Shown here: positions 1-8,044 of the stretch, in pieces | Layout of the letters: every line of letters begins with the position of its first letter | How positions within the stretch are numbered: position 1 is the first letter of the stretch | Source of the DNA: Bizionia saleffrena | GTDB taxonomy: Bacteria; Bacteroidota; Bacteroidia; Flavobacteriales; Flavobacteriaceae | Reading direction: 5' to 3' | Length of the DNA: 64,000 nucleotides | Assembly: GCF_008086175.1 (NCBI RefSeq) | Contig: NZ_VSKM01000008.1 | Span: 1-64,000 of the forward strand | The notes under the pieces: model-generated | What the model was told of the DNA's origin: nothing | What the model saw: only the letters and a program-made list of their open reading frames with translations | Databases searched by the model: none | Position numbers and translations under genes: made by a program

Positions 1-1070
1 TTGGTTGTCCGCCAGAAACGGTCCCTGTGGTAGCATCTATTACAGCGCCATCCGTTGGTACTGGGTTAAACACATACGTTCCGCCTGGTGTTGCTTCTGT
101 ATCGACAATACCGCCGTCGCACGTTGGCGTCATTGTTATACTCGCATCGTCTACTGATAAAACGGTAAGATCGAAAGATGCTGAAGAAGGACAAGTCCCT
201 CCAAAGCTATACTCTACTGTATAGTTAGCTCCTGAAGTTCCATTTGTTACTGCACCAGTTGTAGGATCGATTGTTGCTGTATCCGTTGGTAGTGGATTAA
301 AAGCATACGTACCACCTGCCGTAGCAAAACTATCTACAGTTCCGCCGTCGCACGTTGCTAACATTGTAAATGAGGCATCTTCAGTCGTATTAACCACAAA
401 TGATTGTGTACTAAAATCAGGACACGTTCCATTTGTTGTGTATTCTATAGTATAAGAGGTATTAGAGGTTCCTCCTGTAACTTCACCCGTCGCCACATCA
501 ATCGTAGTACCATCTGTTGGTACTGGATTTAAAGCAAATACGCCACCTGGAGTAGTAACTGTATCTACTACTGCGCCATCACAAGTTGCCAAAACGGTAA
601 AACTAGGATCGTCTAAAGCAGGAATTACTAAATCGAATTGCGATGTCTCTGGACACGCACCATTGGTAGTATATTCTATCGTATAGGTTGTATTTAAAGT
701 AACATTTGTTACTTCACCTGTATTAGCATCAATTACCGCTGCATCGGTTGGTGCAGGATTAAATACAAATGTTCCTCCTATTAAGGCTACTGAATCAACA
801 GTTCCTCCTGTACATGTTGCATCCATTGTAAATGACGCATCATCCGCCGGCAACACAGTTAAATCTTGAGTAGTAATTCCTGGACAAGCGCCTAAAGTGT
901 TATATTCTATGGTATACGTCGCTCCCGGCGTACCGTTAGTTACTTCACCTGTATTAGGATCGATTGTTGCTGTATCTGTTGGCGCTGGATTAAAAGAAAA
1001 GATTCCACCAGTTGTAGCTATTGTATCTACAGTTCCTCCTGTACAAGAAGGGATCATAGTAAATGAAGCA
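1..1070 (-). repeat. Tandem Ig-like repeat array in the giant secreted protein
   Basis: Diverged direct repeats recur about every 222-240 bp. The CDGGTVD block (cgccgtcgcacgttg and variants) appears near 112, 342, 564, 804 and 1035. Translated, each unit is about 77 residues and ends in TIEY(T/N)T(N/L)GxCP. The array continues past the window edge. Confidence 0.8.
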
Positions 1071-2944
1071 TCGCTATTTGAAAAAGTAATCACCACATCG
1101 TCTGTGATAGTACATCCAGCTCCTGTAACGCTAACACCATATGTTCCTGTATTAGGAGAGGCTACTGTTAATGTAGGATTTGTTTCTCCAGCAATATCTG
1201 TACCATCTAAAGTCCATTGATACGTTGCTCCAGTTGTAGCAACAGTGGCATCTAAAACAACATCTGCATTACCAACACATAAGTTTTGATCTGGTCCTAA
1301 ATCTACAGAGAAAGGAACAAAAACAGTCACATCATCGGTAACAATAACAATCTCACCATTACAGTTGGTATATGTTACTTCTGCTGTATAGGTAGTATCT
1401 TGAGTTGGGCACACACTAAATGTAGGATTTGTTGAAATTACTGTACCGGCAGCATCCAACCAAGCGAATGTTACCACACTAGGTCCAGCTGGTGTAAAAC
1501 GCCATGCTTCGTCAGTAGTCACCCATGGGGAATCTGAAGTATTACGTCCTGGTGGTACAAAAGCCGTAGTACCCGCATGATTTTGAATACCTACAACTGC
1601 ACTACCACCGTTCCATGAACATGTTGGCTTATCTTGAATATAGATATCAATAACATTAGTTGTTTCATACATTACCGCCATATGCGTTGCTTTCTCACTA
1701 GTACAACTAAACATTGAGACGTCATAAAAAGATACCGCCAAAACTCTATTAGGCGCAGTACCTATAACTTCCCATGCTATTTCATTACCATTAGTTGATG
1801 AAGGAAGTATATCGTGTCCTGGTGTAAAAATATTAGCCTCCCCTAAAGTTGGGTTTGTATTATTAGGCAAATTCTCACTAAAACCCCAAGCATTTGTAGT
1901 GTCGGCTGGATCAACATCAAAACGAACAACCCCATTAGAACCTACCTGAAACTGAGTCTCTACGCCTCCAAAATAACAGAAATCAAAGGGTAAGCTCTCT
2001 ACTGCTGCCCATCTATCATCTGTACTAAGATTTATCGAGTTCGCTAAGCCATTAAAAGGAAATGGCGGCGTAAAGGTAATTTCATTTACGTTATACGTAT
2101 TGGTTAAACCAATATCTAAATATTGTGCATTTAAATCGACACAACCGGTGGCGCAATCTACAGTTAAATCGTCACCTGCATCTACGTTAGGGTTACCGAC
2201 GCTAGACGCACCAATTATCGCTACTAAATCGATAGTGTTAGTACTCTGGCATCCGTTAGGATTTGTGTCTATAATAGTAAGTGTAACATCAAACAGTCCT
2301 GCTGCAGGATAAGCGTGCGTTACCGTTTGTCCCGTTGCCGTATTTCCATCTCCAAAATCCCAAGTATAGGTTGCACCTGCTCCAGATCCAGAAAAATTAC
2401 CACTACCATTAAAGGTTATAGTTTCGTTAAGATCGGCTTCTACATTACCATCTATATTTAAAACTGGAGAGGTACTATCTAGAACGGCTACAATAGTTTG
2501 GCAAGGTTCGAAACAAGAAATTGTTGCTGCCCATCCAGAAGCATTTCCACTAGCATTCGATGTGAAATTTAATGTTAAACAACCCGTTGCATTAATTGTC
2601 GTATCAGAGGCTGTTACAAAACCAGGGTTAGCAGACGCTCCACCACCAGTATATGTTCCTAAAACAGGTGCAGTCGTGTCGTCCCCATCATAAATAGTTA
2701 AAAATTCGCCATTATTCTGCGTACTGTACGCAAAACCTGAAAAATCTAATTGGGTTAGAGAATTGCCCTGATCTGGACAGATAGTAATTGTAAAGTTTTC
2801 GTTTGAGCCATAACTTGCAGATGGTCCTCCAGAATCGTAAAACGTTCCCGAACACTGCGTAAATGTACCGTTTTGCATTAACACATCTTGTGAAAAGCCA
2901 AAACTTGAAAATAAAATTAGTATTAAAAGGGTAATTTTTTTCAT
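1..2944 (-). CDS. Giant secreted repeat protein (CUB, PKD and Ig-like repeats), 3' end outside window
   Basis: About 981 codons are visible, open to the window edge on the minus strand. The start ATG (2942-2944) is followed by a clear signal peptide (MKKITLLILILFSSFGFS, about residues 1-19). Next come a CUB-like domain (about 25-140, with ASYGSNENFTITICP and FLTIYDGDDT), a PKD domain (about 150-230, TWDFGDGNTATGQTVTHAYP) and a cysteine-bearing adhesin module (about 250-480). At least five tandem Ig-like repeats of about 75-80 residues then begin near position 1070, each of the type DASFTM..TCDGGTVD...GGTF.FNP.PTD..TIEYTTNGACP. This layout is usual for T9SS-exported adhesins of Bacteroidota, but the C-terminus that would carry a sorting signal is not seen. 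It lies 10 nt behind a small secreted-protein gene, so the two are probably co-transcribed. A surface or adhesive role is inferred. Confidence 0.85.
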   Translation of the reverse strand, partial: MKKITLLILILFSSFGFSQDVLMQNGTFTQCSGTFYDSGGPSASYGSNENFTITICPDQGNSLTQLDFSGFAYSTQNNGEFLTIYDGDDTTAPVLGTYTGGGASANPGFVTASDTTINATGCLTLNFTSNASGNASGWAATISCFEPCQTIVAVLDSTSPVLNIDGNVEADLNETITFNGSGNFSGSGAGATYTWDFGDGNTATGQTVTHAYPAAGLFDVTLTIIDTNPNGCQSTNTIDLVAIIGASSVGNPNVDAGDDLTVDCATGCVDLNAQYLDIGLTNTYNVNEITFTPPFPFNGLANSINLSTDDRWAAVESLPFDFCYFGGVETQFQVGSNGVVRFDVDPADTTNAWGFSENLPNNTNPTLGEANIFTPGHDILPSSTNGNEIAWEVIGTAPNRVLAVSFYDVSMFSCTSEKATHMAVMYETTNVIDIYIQDKPTCSWNGGSAVVGIQNHAGTTAFVPPGRNTSDSPWVTTDEAWRFTPAGPSVVTFAWLDAAGTVISTNPTFSVCPTQDTTYTAEVTYTNCNGEIVIVTDDVTVFVPFSVDLGPDQNLCVGNADVVLDATVATTGATYQWTLDGTDIAGETNPTLTVASPNTGTYGVSVTGAGCTITDDVVITFSNSDASFTMIPSCTGGTVDTIATTGGIFSFNPAPTDTATIDPNTGEVTNGTPGATYTIEYNTLGACPGITTQDLTVLPADDASFTMDATCTGGTVDSVALIGGTFVFNPAPTDAAVIDANTGEVTNVTLNTTYTIEYTTNGACPETSQFDLVIPALDDPSFTVLATCDGAVVDTVTTPGGVFALNPVPTDGTTIDVATGEVTGGTSNTSYTIEYTTNGTCPDFSTQSFVVNTTEDASFTMLATCDGGTVDSFATAGGTYAFNPLPTDTATIDPTTGAVTNGTSGANYTVEYSFGGTCPSSASFDLTVLSVDDASITMTPTCDGGIVDTEATPGGTYVFNPVPTDGAVIDATTGTVSGGQP

Positions 2945-2954
2945 TGTGTATTTT

Positions 2955-3416
2955 TTAGTGTTCGTGCTGAGGAATTATCGTTAAAATATAAGCGCTGTTA
3001 TCTATGTGATATGTCACGCGTTTTTTACCATAAAACGGTAAATTGTATTTAAGTACGTTAAAGTTGTCTGAAGAGTAAAAAGCATCTCTAGTTAACGCCT
3101 TATTATAAATATTAAAAAGTGGTATACTTGATAAAGCAGGGAAGTATGATAAATCTTTATTTTTATGCTCTACAATCTCTACTCTATTTCTTAAAATGTT
3201 TTTAATATCCTTAATGCGTTGCGGACGGTTTAACACCTCTTGATCTAAGTGATCTGCGTAAACATCTTTCAACATTTTTAATTCTTTCGCTGTTAAAGGC
3301 GCCTTAACATTGTCGGCGTAAAAGACGTGTGTTGAATGCTTCTTAGTTACCGACTGAGCCTTAACATTATAAGCGCTAAAAGTAAGCATAAACACTAAAG
3401 TGTAGAGTAATTTCAT
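2955..3416 (-). CDS. Small secreted protein of unknown function
   Basis: This 153-residue protein has a signal peptide (MKLLYTLVFMLTFSAYNVKA, cleavage near AQ at 20-21). The mature part is basic, predicted mostly helical at first (LKMLKDVYADHLDQEVLNRP), and ends in a His-containing IIPQHEH tail. No catalytic motif or family was recognised. The stop is 10 nt before the start of the giant repeat protein, so this is the first gene of a two-gene unit. That pairing suggests a role with the surface protein, but this is inference only. It is divergent from folE across 165 bp. Confidence 0.75.
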   Translation of the reverse strand: MKLLYTLVFMLTFSAYNVKAQSVTKKHSTHVFYADNVKAPLTAKELKMLKDVYADHLDQEVLNRPQRIKDIKNILRNRVEIVEHKNKDLSYFPALSSIPLFNIYNKALTRDAFYSSDNFNVLKYNLPFYGKKRVTYHIDNSAYILTIIPQHEH

Positions 3417-3549
3417 AGTTGTTTTTTATATTATAGGGTCTAAAAATAAGTAAAATATCTTTAACATTACGTTAATATAATGTTCTGTTAATTATATAAC
3501 AATTCAAATTTAAAAACCCCTACCTCTTAACTATGATTTTTTTATTACT

Positions 3550-3557
3550 TATCTTTG
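3550..3557 (+). promoter_or_regulatory. Bacteroidota -7 element before folE
   Basis: TATCTTTG fits the Bacteroidota -7 consensus TAnnTTTG. It lies 24 nt before the folE ATG at 3582. No good -33 TTG is visible. If real, the in-frame TTG at 3555 lies inside the promoter and cannot be the start. Confidence 0.55.
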
Positions 3558-3581
3558 CTTTTTAAACATTTTACTGGATTA

Positions 3582-4259
3582 ATGGAAATTGATAATACAA
3601 CAAAAAATCACGAGTCAATTGGTGAAAACCACATAGGTACTTCGGCAGTTACGCCTATGAAAGCAGACGCTTTTAAACTAACAAGCACAGAAAAAATTGA
3701 CATCATAAAAGACGATGTACGTCATATACTAGAAACCTTAGGTCTTGATTTATCAGACGATAGTTTAAGTGGTACACCAAATCGTGTCGCTAAGATGTTT
3801 GTAAACGAAATTTTTGGTGGTTTAGACCCTCAAAATAAACCTAGCGCTTCTACTTTCGATAACAAATATAAATATGGCGAAATGCTGGTAGAAAAAAACA
3901 TTACGGTGTATTCTACTTGCGAGCACCATTTATTACCAATTGTTGGCCGGGCTCACATCGCCTACATTTCTAACGGTACTGTTGTGGGCTTATCTAAAAT
4001 GAATCGTATTGTAGATTATTTCGCAAAACGTCCTCAGGTTCAAGAGCGATTAACCCTTCAAGTCGTACAAGAGTTACAAAAAGTATTAAACACTGAAGAT
4101 GTTGCTTGTGTAATGGATGCTAAACACCTTTGCGTCAATTCTCGTGGTATTAGAGATATCGATAGTAGCACAGTAACTGCAGAGTTTGGTGGCCAGTTTA
4201 AAAACAAAGACACCAAAAGAGAATTCTTAGATTATATTAAGTTAGACACAACGTTTTAA
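3582..4259 (+). CDS. folE: GTP cyclohydrolase I
   Basis: It converts GTP to 7,8-dihydroneopterin triphosphate, the first step of tetrahydrofolate and pterin synthesis, in the cytoplasm. The protein is 225 residues from the ATG at 3582; an upstream in-frame TTG (3555) overlaps the -7 promoter element and is rejected. The family core is clear: TPNRVAKMF, the zinc-site CEHHLLP (Cys113, His116) and HLCVNSRGIRD (second zinc Cys184), then STVTAEFGG. The N-terminal 35 residues are a variable extension. It is followed 24 nt later by cysS on the same strand, and the two are probably co-transcribed with yidD. Confidence 0.97.
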   Translation: MEIDNTTKNHESIGENHIGTSAVTPMKADAFKLTSTEKIDIIKDDVRHILETLGLDLSDDSLSGTPNRVAKMFVNEIFGGLDPQNKPSASTFDNKYKYGEMLVEKNITVYSTCEHHLLPIVGRAHIAYISNGTVVGLSKMNRIVDYFAKRPQVQERLTLQVVQELQKVLNTEDVACVMDAKHLCVNSRGIRDIDSSTVTAEFGGQFKNKDTKREFLDYIKLDTTF

Positions 4260-4283
4260 TTTAAACAAACAGTATCATAACCT

Positions 4284-5771
4284 ATGGCAATGCAGCTTTT
4301 TAAAAACCAAACTATTAAGATCTACAATTCGCTAAGCGGAAAAAAGGAACCTTTTAAAACAATTACCGACGGTTACGTGGGTATGTACGTTTGTGGTCCT
4401 ACCGTTTATAGTCATGTACACCTTGGTAACGTTAGAACTTTTATGTCTTTCGATATGGTCTTTAGATACTTAAAACATTTAGGTTTCAAGGTGCGTTATG
4501 TCCGTAATATTACAGATGCTGGGCACTTAGAAAATGATGCCGACGAAGGTGAAGATAAAATTACAAAAAAAGCACGTTTAGAAGAAATTGAACCTATGGA
4601 AGTAGTACAACGCTACACCGTAGATTTTCATAATATTTTAAACACTTTTAATTTTTTACCGCCAAGTATCGAGCCTACAGCTACTGGACATATTATAGAG
4701 CAGATAGAATTAATTAAGACTATTATTGACAATGGTTTCGGTTACGAAATTAATGGTTCTGTGTATTTTGATGTCCATAAATATAATGAGACTAATAATT
4801 ACGGTATTTTAAGTAAACGCAAATTAGAAGATCTTATTCATAATACACGAGAGCTGGACGGCCAAAGCGATAAAAAGAATCCGCAAGATTTTGCGCTTTG
4901 GAAAAAAGCCGAACCACAACATATTATGCGTTGGCCATCGCCTTGGAGCGACGGTTTTCCGGGTTGGCACCTAGAATGTACAGCGATGAGTACCAAGTAC
5001 TTGGGTAATCACTTCGATATTCACGGTGGTGGAATGGACTTAAAATTCCCACATCACGAATGCGAAATCGCTCAAAATCAAGCGGCCAAAGGGCAGTCGC
5101 CAGTAAATTACTGGATGCACGCCAATATGCTAGAGCTTAACGGACAGCGCATGTCTAAAAGCACCGGGAATATTATAAATCCTACCGAGCTTCTTACCGG
5201 TCATAACGATAAAATGTCTAAGGCATACAGCCCAAGCGTTATTCGCTTTTTTATGATGCAAGCTGGGTACCGTAGCGTTTTAGATTTAACCGATGCCGGA
5301 TTACAGTCTAGCGAGAAAGGTTTTAATCGTTTACTCGACGCGATTAAAGAATTAGACACTTTAACACCGTCTGAATCATCGACATTAGATATTGACAGTT
5401 GGAAGCAGAAATGCTACGACGCAATGAACGACGATTTTAATACACCTATTTTAATTGCTCATTTATTCGACGCCGCAAAGTTTATTCACCAAATTAAAGA
5501 CGGCTCGCAACATGTAACAATAGCTCATTTAAACACACTTAAAACCACCATTAATGCTTTTGTTTTTGAGGTTCTAGGATTAACAAATGTTACCGAAGCC
5601 GCATCAGAAACCGATACTTTAGCCGGTGCTGTAAACGTGCTTATTAAATTACGCCAAGAAGCACGAGCCAACAAAAATTTTGCCCTTTCCGATCAAATTC
5701 GCGACGAACTCGCCAATGCGGGAATACAACTAAAAGACGGTAGAGACGGTACCAGTTTTTCGGTAAATTAA
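4284..5771 (+). CDS. cysS: Cysteinyl-tRNA synthetase
   Basis: A class I aminoacyl-tRNA synthetase that charges tRNA-Cys. It is 495 residues, the normal length. The zinc-binding Cys37 begins the signature [13 protein letters not shown] (HIGH equivalent at 44-49). [12 protein letters not shown] and HHECEIAQ supply the other zinc ligands, and the KMSKS loop is [10 protein letters not shown] near residue 290. The C-terminal DALR and anticodon region closes the protein. Two ATGs (4284 and 4290) are both usable. It is the middle gene of the folE-cysS-yidD unit, with 34 nt before yidD. Confidence 0.98.
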   Translation: MAMQLFKNQTIKIYNSLSGKKEPFKTITDGYVGMYVCGPTVYSHVHLGNVRTFMSFDMVFRYLKHLGFKVRYVRNITDAGHLENDADEGEDKITKKARLEEIEPMEVVQRYTVDFHNILNTFNFLPPSIEPTATGHIIEQIELIKTIIDNGFGYEINGSVYFDVHKYNETNNYGILSKRKLEDLIHNTRELDGQSDKKNPQDFALWKKAEPQHIMRWPSPWSDGFPGWHLECTAMSTKYLGNHFDIHGGGMDLKFPHHECEIAQNQAAKGQSPVNYWMHANMLELNGQRMSKSTGNIINPTELLTGHNDKMSKAYSPSVIRFFMMQAGYRSVLDLTDAGLQSSEKGFNRLLDAIKELDTLTPSESSTLDIDSWKQKCYDAMNDDFNTPILIAHLFDAAKFIHQIKDGSQHVTIAHLNTLKTTINAFVFEVLGLTNVTEAASETDTLAGAVNVLIKLRQEARANKNFALSDQIRDELANAGIQLKDGRDGTSFSVN

Positions 5772-5805
5772 ACGCACGCTTTTTTAAGCCTAAACTTTTT
5801 GTAAC

Positions 5806-6039
5806 GTGAAAAAAATTCTAATCGCCCCTTTTTTATTTATAATTAAGGTGTACCAAGTCTTTATTTCTCCATTTACACCAGCCACGTGCCGGTACCAACC
5901 CACCTGCTCGCACTACACCAAAGAAGCACTACAAGTTCACGGCCTAATTAAGGGCGGGGTACTCGCTATAAAACGTGTTTTTAGTTGCCATCCTTGGGGC
6001 GGCAGCGGTTTCGATCCCGTTCCTAAAAAGGAGGAATAA
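5806..6039 (+). CDS. yidD: Membrane protein insertion efficiency factor YidD
   Basis: A small (77 residues) membrane-associated helper of YidC-dependent insertion. It carries the family hallmarks: an amphipathic N-terminus, then [22 protein letters not shown] and [17 protein letters not shown], with the conserved cysteines in place. The start is a GTG at 5806. It is the last gene of the plus-strand unit. In many bacteria yidD lies near membrane-biogenesis genes; here lgt faces it across the accessory gap. Confidence 0.95.
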   Translation: MKKILIAPFLFIIKVYQVFISPFTPATCRYQPTCSHYTKEALQVHGLIKGGVLAIKRVFSCHPWGGSGFDPVPKKEE

Positions 6040-6230
6040 TTACGATATGCTTATGGGAATTCCCTTGTAAAAAAGGAAAGTCAGGCTTTCGCTACTCGCT
6101 TCCCAAAGAATTATTGAGGGAGCTCAAAGCATTCCGCTCAACTGCGAAGTAATCACGAATACCCTTTTAAAAAAATGAGTGAATGTTCTCCTTAACTCGA
6201 TTAACGCCTTATAAAAGAAACTCTGTAAAA
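6040..6230. other. Non-coding gap after yidD
   Basis: No convincing gene was found. The stretch 6080-6175 (GCTTTCGCTACTCGCTTCCC, then GGGAGCTC and CATTCCGCTCAACTGCG) resembles the short intergenic repeat units scattered in flavobacterial genomes, from general familiarity only. No second copy was seen in this window. Confidence 0.3.
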
Positions 6231-6234
6231 AAAA

Positions 6235-6276
6235 GAAAGGACATTATTAAAATTTAATAATGTCCTTTCTTTTTTG
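6235..6276. terminator. Strong hairpin terminator after folE-cysS-yidD
   Basis: A long perfect inverted repeat has arms AGAAAGGACATTATTAAA and its complement around a tiny loop. A-tracts and T-tracts flank both sides, so it can act in both directions. It ends the yidD unit and may also stop minus-strand transcription through the cassette-like gene at 6351-6857. Confidence 0.85.
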
Positions 6277-6322
6277 TAACAACGTCTATGTATACAAACA
6301 CCCAACGTCCTTTGATTTAGCA

Positions 6323-6354
6323 CTAAAACCGTAATTGTTTTAAAACGGTGTTAG
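6323..6354. repeat. Hairpin at the 3' end of the 6351-6857 gene, containing GTTAGCC
   Basis: CTAAAACCGT (6323-6332) pairs with ACGGTGTTAG (6345-6354), nine of ten bases, around a 12-nt loop. The right arm merges into GTTAGCCAC (6350-6358), which also provides the stop codon of the minus-strand gene. Confidence 0.6.
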
Positions 6355-6876
6355 CCACTATTTTTCTTTTTCAGTTTTCCTTTTATTAACTCAATTTCTT
6401 TATTTATTTTTTTTTCGTCAAGATATATAATTAAACTATCGGATTTAATTTTAAAATTCCCACTATATTTTTCAACCCAAGTTCCAGTTACAAAAGTGTT
6501 TTTATTATACGGATTTGGATAAAAAGGTTCTTCATATTCAATAAATTCGGATTGCTTTTTTAGTTTAAAGTTTTGAAATTCAGATTCCGATTCTAATTCA
6601 ATTAAGAAGGGTTTATGTCCTTCGTAGGTCACTTCTATTTTTGGATCATAACAAAAACCAGACATATCTCCAATTTTAAAAAGTCCGTTTTGGTTGGATT
6701 CTGAAGTTATATTTTTTCCAACCATTTCAATTTTCGCACCGTTTATTGGCTTTCCAGTTTCTGACGAAATAATTTTCCCACTTACAATAATTTGACAGTC
6801 GCAAGAACATAATAAAAATAAAATTACGATTGAAGTAAAAAAGTTTCTCATTGTCATCTCTCAAATTGTGGCTAAC
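6350..6876. repeat. Inverted repeat pair GTTAGCCAC / GTGGCTAAC bracketing a gene
   Basis: GTTAGCCACTATTT (6350-6363) and the complement of the right-hand copy (GTTAGCCACAATTT, right core 6868-6876) match at 13 of 14 positions and bracket the lipoprotein gene. A related copy (GGTGTTGGCAATA on the minus strand) lies near 7540. No transposase or integrase is present. Confidence 0.65.
6351..6857 (-). CDS. Small lipoprotein with a carboxypeptidase-regulatory-like domain
   Basis: A 168-residue protein (166 if the second ATG at 6851 is used). The N-terminus is a lipoprotein signal with the lipobox-like FLLCSC. Residues about 25-80 form a CarboxypepD_reg-type beta-sandwich (VSGKIISSETGKPINGAKIEM..., NGLFKIGDMSG). 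The C-terminal part is charged and ends in a lysine-rich tail. Such domains occur in Bacteroidota surface lipoproteins; the specific job is unknown. The stop codon TAA lies inside a GGCTAAC repeat, and the inverted copy lies just before the start, so gene and repeats look like one acquired unit inserted between yidD and the DUF192/lgt genes. Confidence 0.7.
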   Translation of the reverse strand: MTMRNFFTSIVILFLLCSCDCQIIVSGKIISSETGKPINGAKIEMVGKNITSESNQNGLFKIGDMSGFCYDPKIEVTYEGHKPFLIELESESEFQNFKLKKQSEFIEYEEPFYPNPYNKNTFVTGTWVEKYSGNFKIKSDSLIIYLDEKKINKEIELIKGKLKKKNSG

Positions 6877-6877
6877 G

Positions 6878-6929
6878 GTTACGTATATGATTTGTGCGGC
6901 TTAAAATCCGCAGGATTTTCAGCCGTAAC
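6878..6929. repeat. Nested hairpin element
   Basis: Outer arms GTTACG (6878-6883) and CGTAAC (6924-6929) enclose an inner stem. CGGCTTAAAATCC (6897-6909) pairs with GGATTTTCAGCCG (6913-6925) with one mismatch, around a GCA loop. It adjoins the GTGGCTAAC repeat, so repeat and hairpin form one composite site between two accessory genes. Confidence 0.7.
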
Positions 6930-6962
6930 AAACAGATTATTAAATATATAAAACTTTAAAAT

Positions 6963-7184
6963 ATGAACGGATTTAATCATAAATTATATACAATGTTAGC
7001 AATAGTACTTTTTATTTTAAAGAGTCCGATTTTATGGTTTCAGGATAATGTTCACGATAATCCAACGTATCCAAATTTGACGAATCTTTTATTTTGGTGG
7101 TTAATTGCTACTGTTGTTTCAGTTCTGTTTGTTTGGTATTTTCTAAAGTGTCTTTTTTGGATTTTAAATCCGATTCTTTTATGA
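6963..7184 (+). CDS. Possible small two-helix membrane protein
   Basis: A 73-residue reading frame with two hydrophobic segments (about 10-27 and 42-68, the latter LLFWWLIATVVSVLFVWYF). No family was recognised. It starts 33 nt after the nested hairpin and runs antisense to the last 77 nt of the broken minus-strand gene at 7108-7527. AT-rich DNA can produce such hydrophobic frames by chance, so coding status is uncertain. Confidence 0.4.
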   Translation: MNGFNHKLYTMLAIVLFILKSPILWFQDNVHDNPTYPNLTNLLFWWLIATVVSVLFVWYFLKCLFWILNPILL

Positions 7185-7527
7185 AATTAGCCCATATTAA
7201 AATACCTAAAGTTGCTGTTGGGAATATGTACTTAAAGAGAATGTTTTTAATATTTTTCCAGAACAAGTTTTTAAATCCGCCCAGATTTTCTAAATCGGTT
7301 ATTTGTGGCTCGAAAAATTTAAAACTATATGAATTACCCCTAACCAGTTCAACTCCAAGTTTTAATTGTTCCGCTCTAATTATAGCGATTAATTTTAAAA
7401 ATTCGGATTCTGGTATTTATTTAAATTTATCTGAAAGACTACTGAATGAAGTTATTTGGGCTCTATCTTCTTTGTGTTTACATATAGATAGAAGTAAATC
7501 AATGTTTTTAGCTTGTTTGTATGTCAT
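7108..7527 (-). pseudogene. Broken small membrane-anchored protein gene (in-frame stop)
   Basis: Read on the minus strand from the ATG at 7527, codons 1-36 give MTYKQAKNIDLLLSICKHKE.... A TAA follows at 7417-7419, and the same frame then stays open for 102 more codons to a TAG at 7108. The second part (IPESEFLKLIAIIRAEQLKL..., one membrane segment YIFPTATLGILIWANFI, charged KQTELKQQ tail) is protein-like. A single change in the TAA codon would rejoin the parts into a 139-residue protein. The family is unknown. The start lies just after a GTGTTGGCA repeat copy, as expected for a second cassette-like unit. Confidence 0.6.
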
Positions 7528-7550
7528 TTCAGTATTATTGCCAACACCTT

Positions 7551-8042
7551 TTATAGTGCCGAAAATTCTATTTTATCCCCAGCTTCAAGATTCCATTTTT
7601 TAGATAGGCCGCCATTTATTTCTAATACATATTGCGCAGCACTTTCCGATGGTAAAGACGATTCATCCATTGGTTTGGCCTCTCTTTGAATACTTACAAT
7701 CGCTCTATTGTGGTCTAAATAGATAATATCTAAAGAAATGTGCGTGTTACGCATATAAAAACTTCGCGGCTGGCTATCTGGAAATACAAATAGCATTCCT
7801 TGGTTGTCCTTTAATTCGTTTCTATACATTAACCCTAAATCGCGTTCGGTTTGCGTTAGTGCTAATTCAATATCTAAAACTTTAATAATAGAATCTGTTC
7901 CTTTTTTAAAAAGTGTTAAATCACCTTCCTTTTTAAAGGGTACTTCTACCTGCTTAATCACCTTATTCTCTTCTTTACAAGACATTGTTGTTAGTGCAAA
8001 ACAAGTACTTAATGCTATTAAGACTACACGGTATGCTTTCAT
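7551..8042 (-). CDS. DUF192 family lipoprotein
   Basis: A 163-residue protein. The N-terminus is a lipoprotein signal (ALTTMSCKEE, Cys22 as likely lipidated residue). The DUF192 core follows (about 50-160): ELALTQTERDLGLMYRNELKDNQGMLFVF, SFYMRNTHISLDIIYLD and a GDKIEF end. The biochemical role of DUF192 is not established. It starts 2 nt after the lgt stop, so the two are translated from one message; the neighbouring enzyme is the one that would lipidate it. Confidence 0.9.
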   Translation of the reverse strand: MKAYRVVLIALSTCFALTTMSCKEENKVIKQVEVPFKKEGDLTLFKKGTDSIIKVLDIELALTQTERDLGLMYRNELKDNQGMLFVFPDSQPRSFYMRNTHISLDIIYLDHNRAIVSIQREAKPMDESSLPSESAAQYVLEINGGLSKKWNLEAGDKIEFSAL

Positions 8043-8044
8043 AA

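Noticed and set aside
6300-6360. Classical integron attC site
   Set aside because: GTTGGGT and GGCTAAC are 57 bp apart, but the two ends are not complementary, the R-box consensus fits only partly and no integrase gene is in the window. Kept only as a cassette-like observation.
7094-7603. 169-codon plus-strand open frame
   Set aside because: It runs antisense to the broken minus-strand gene and into the DUF192 3' end, has no plausible start context and its translation looks like a shadow.
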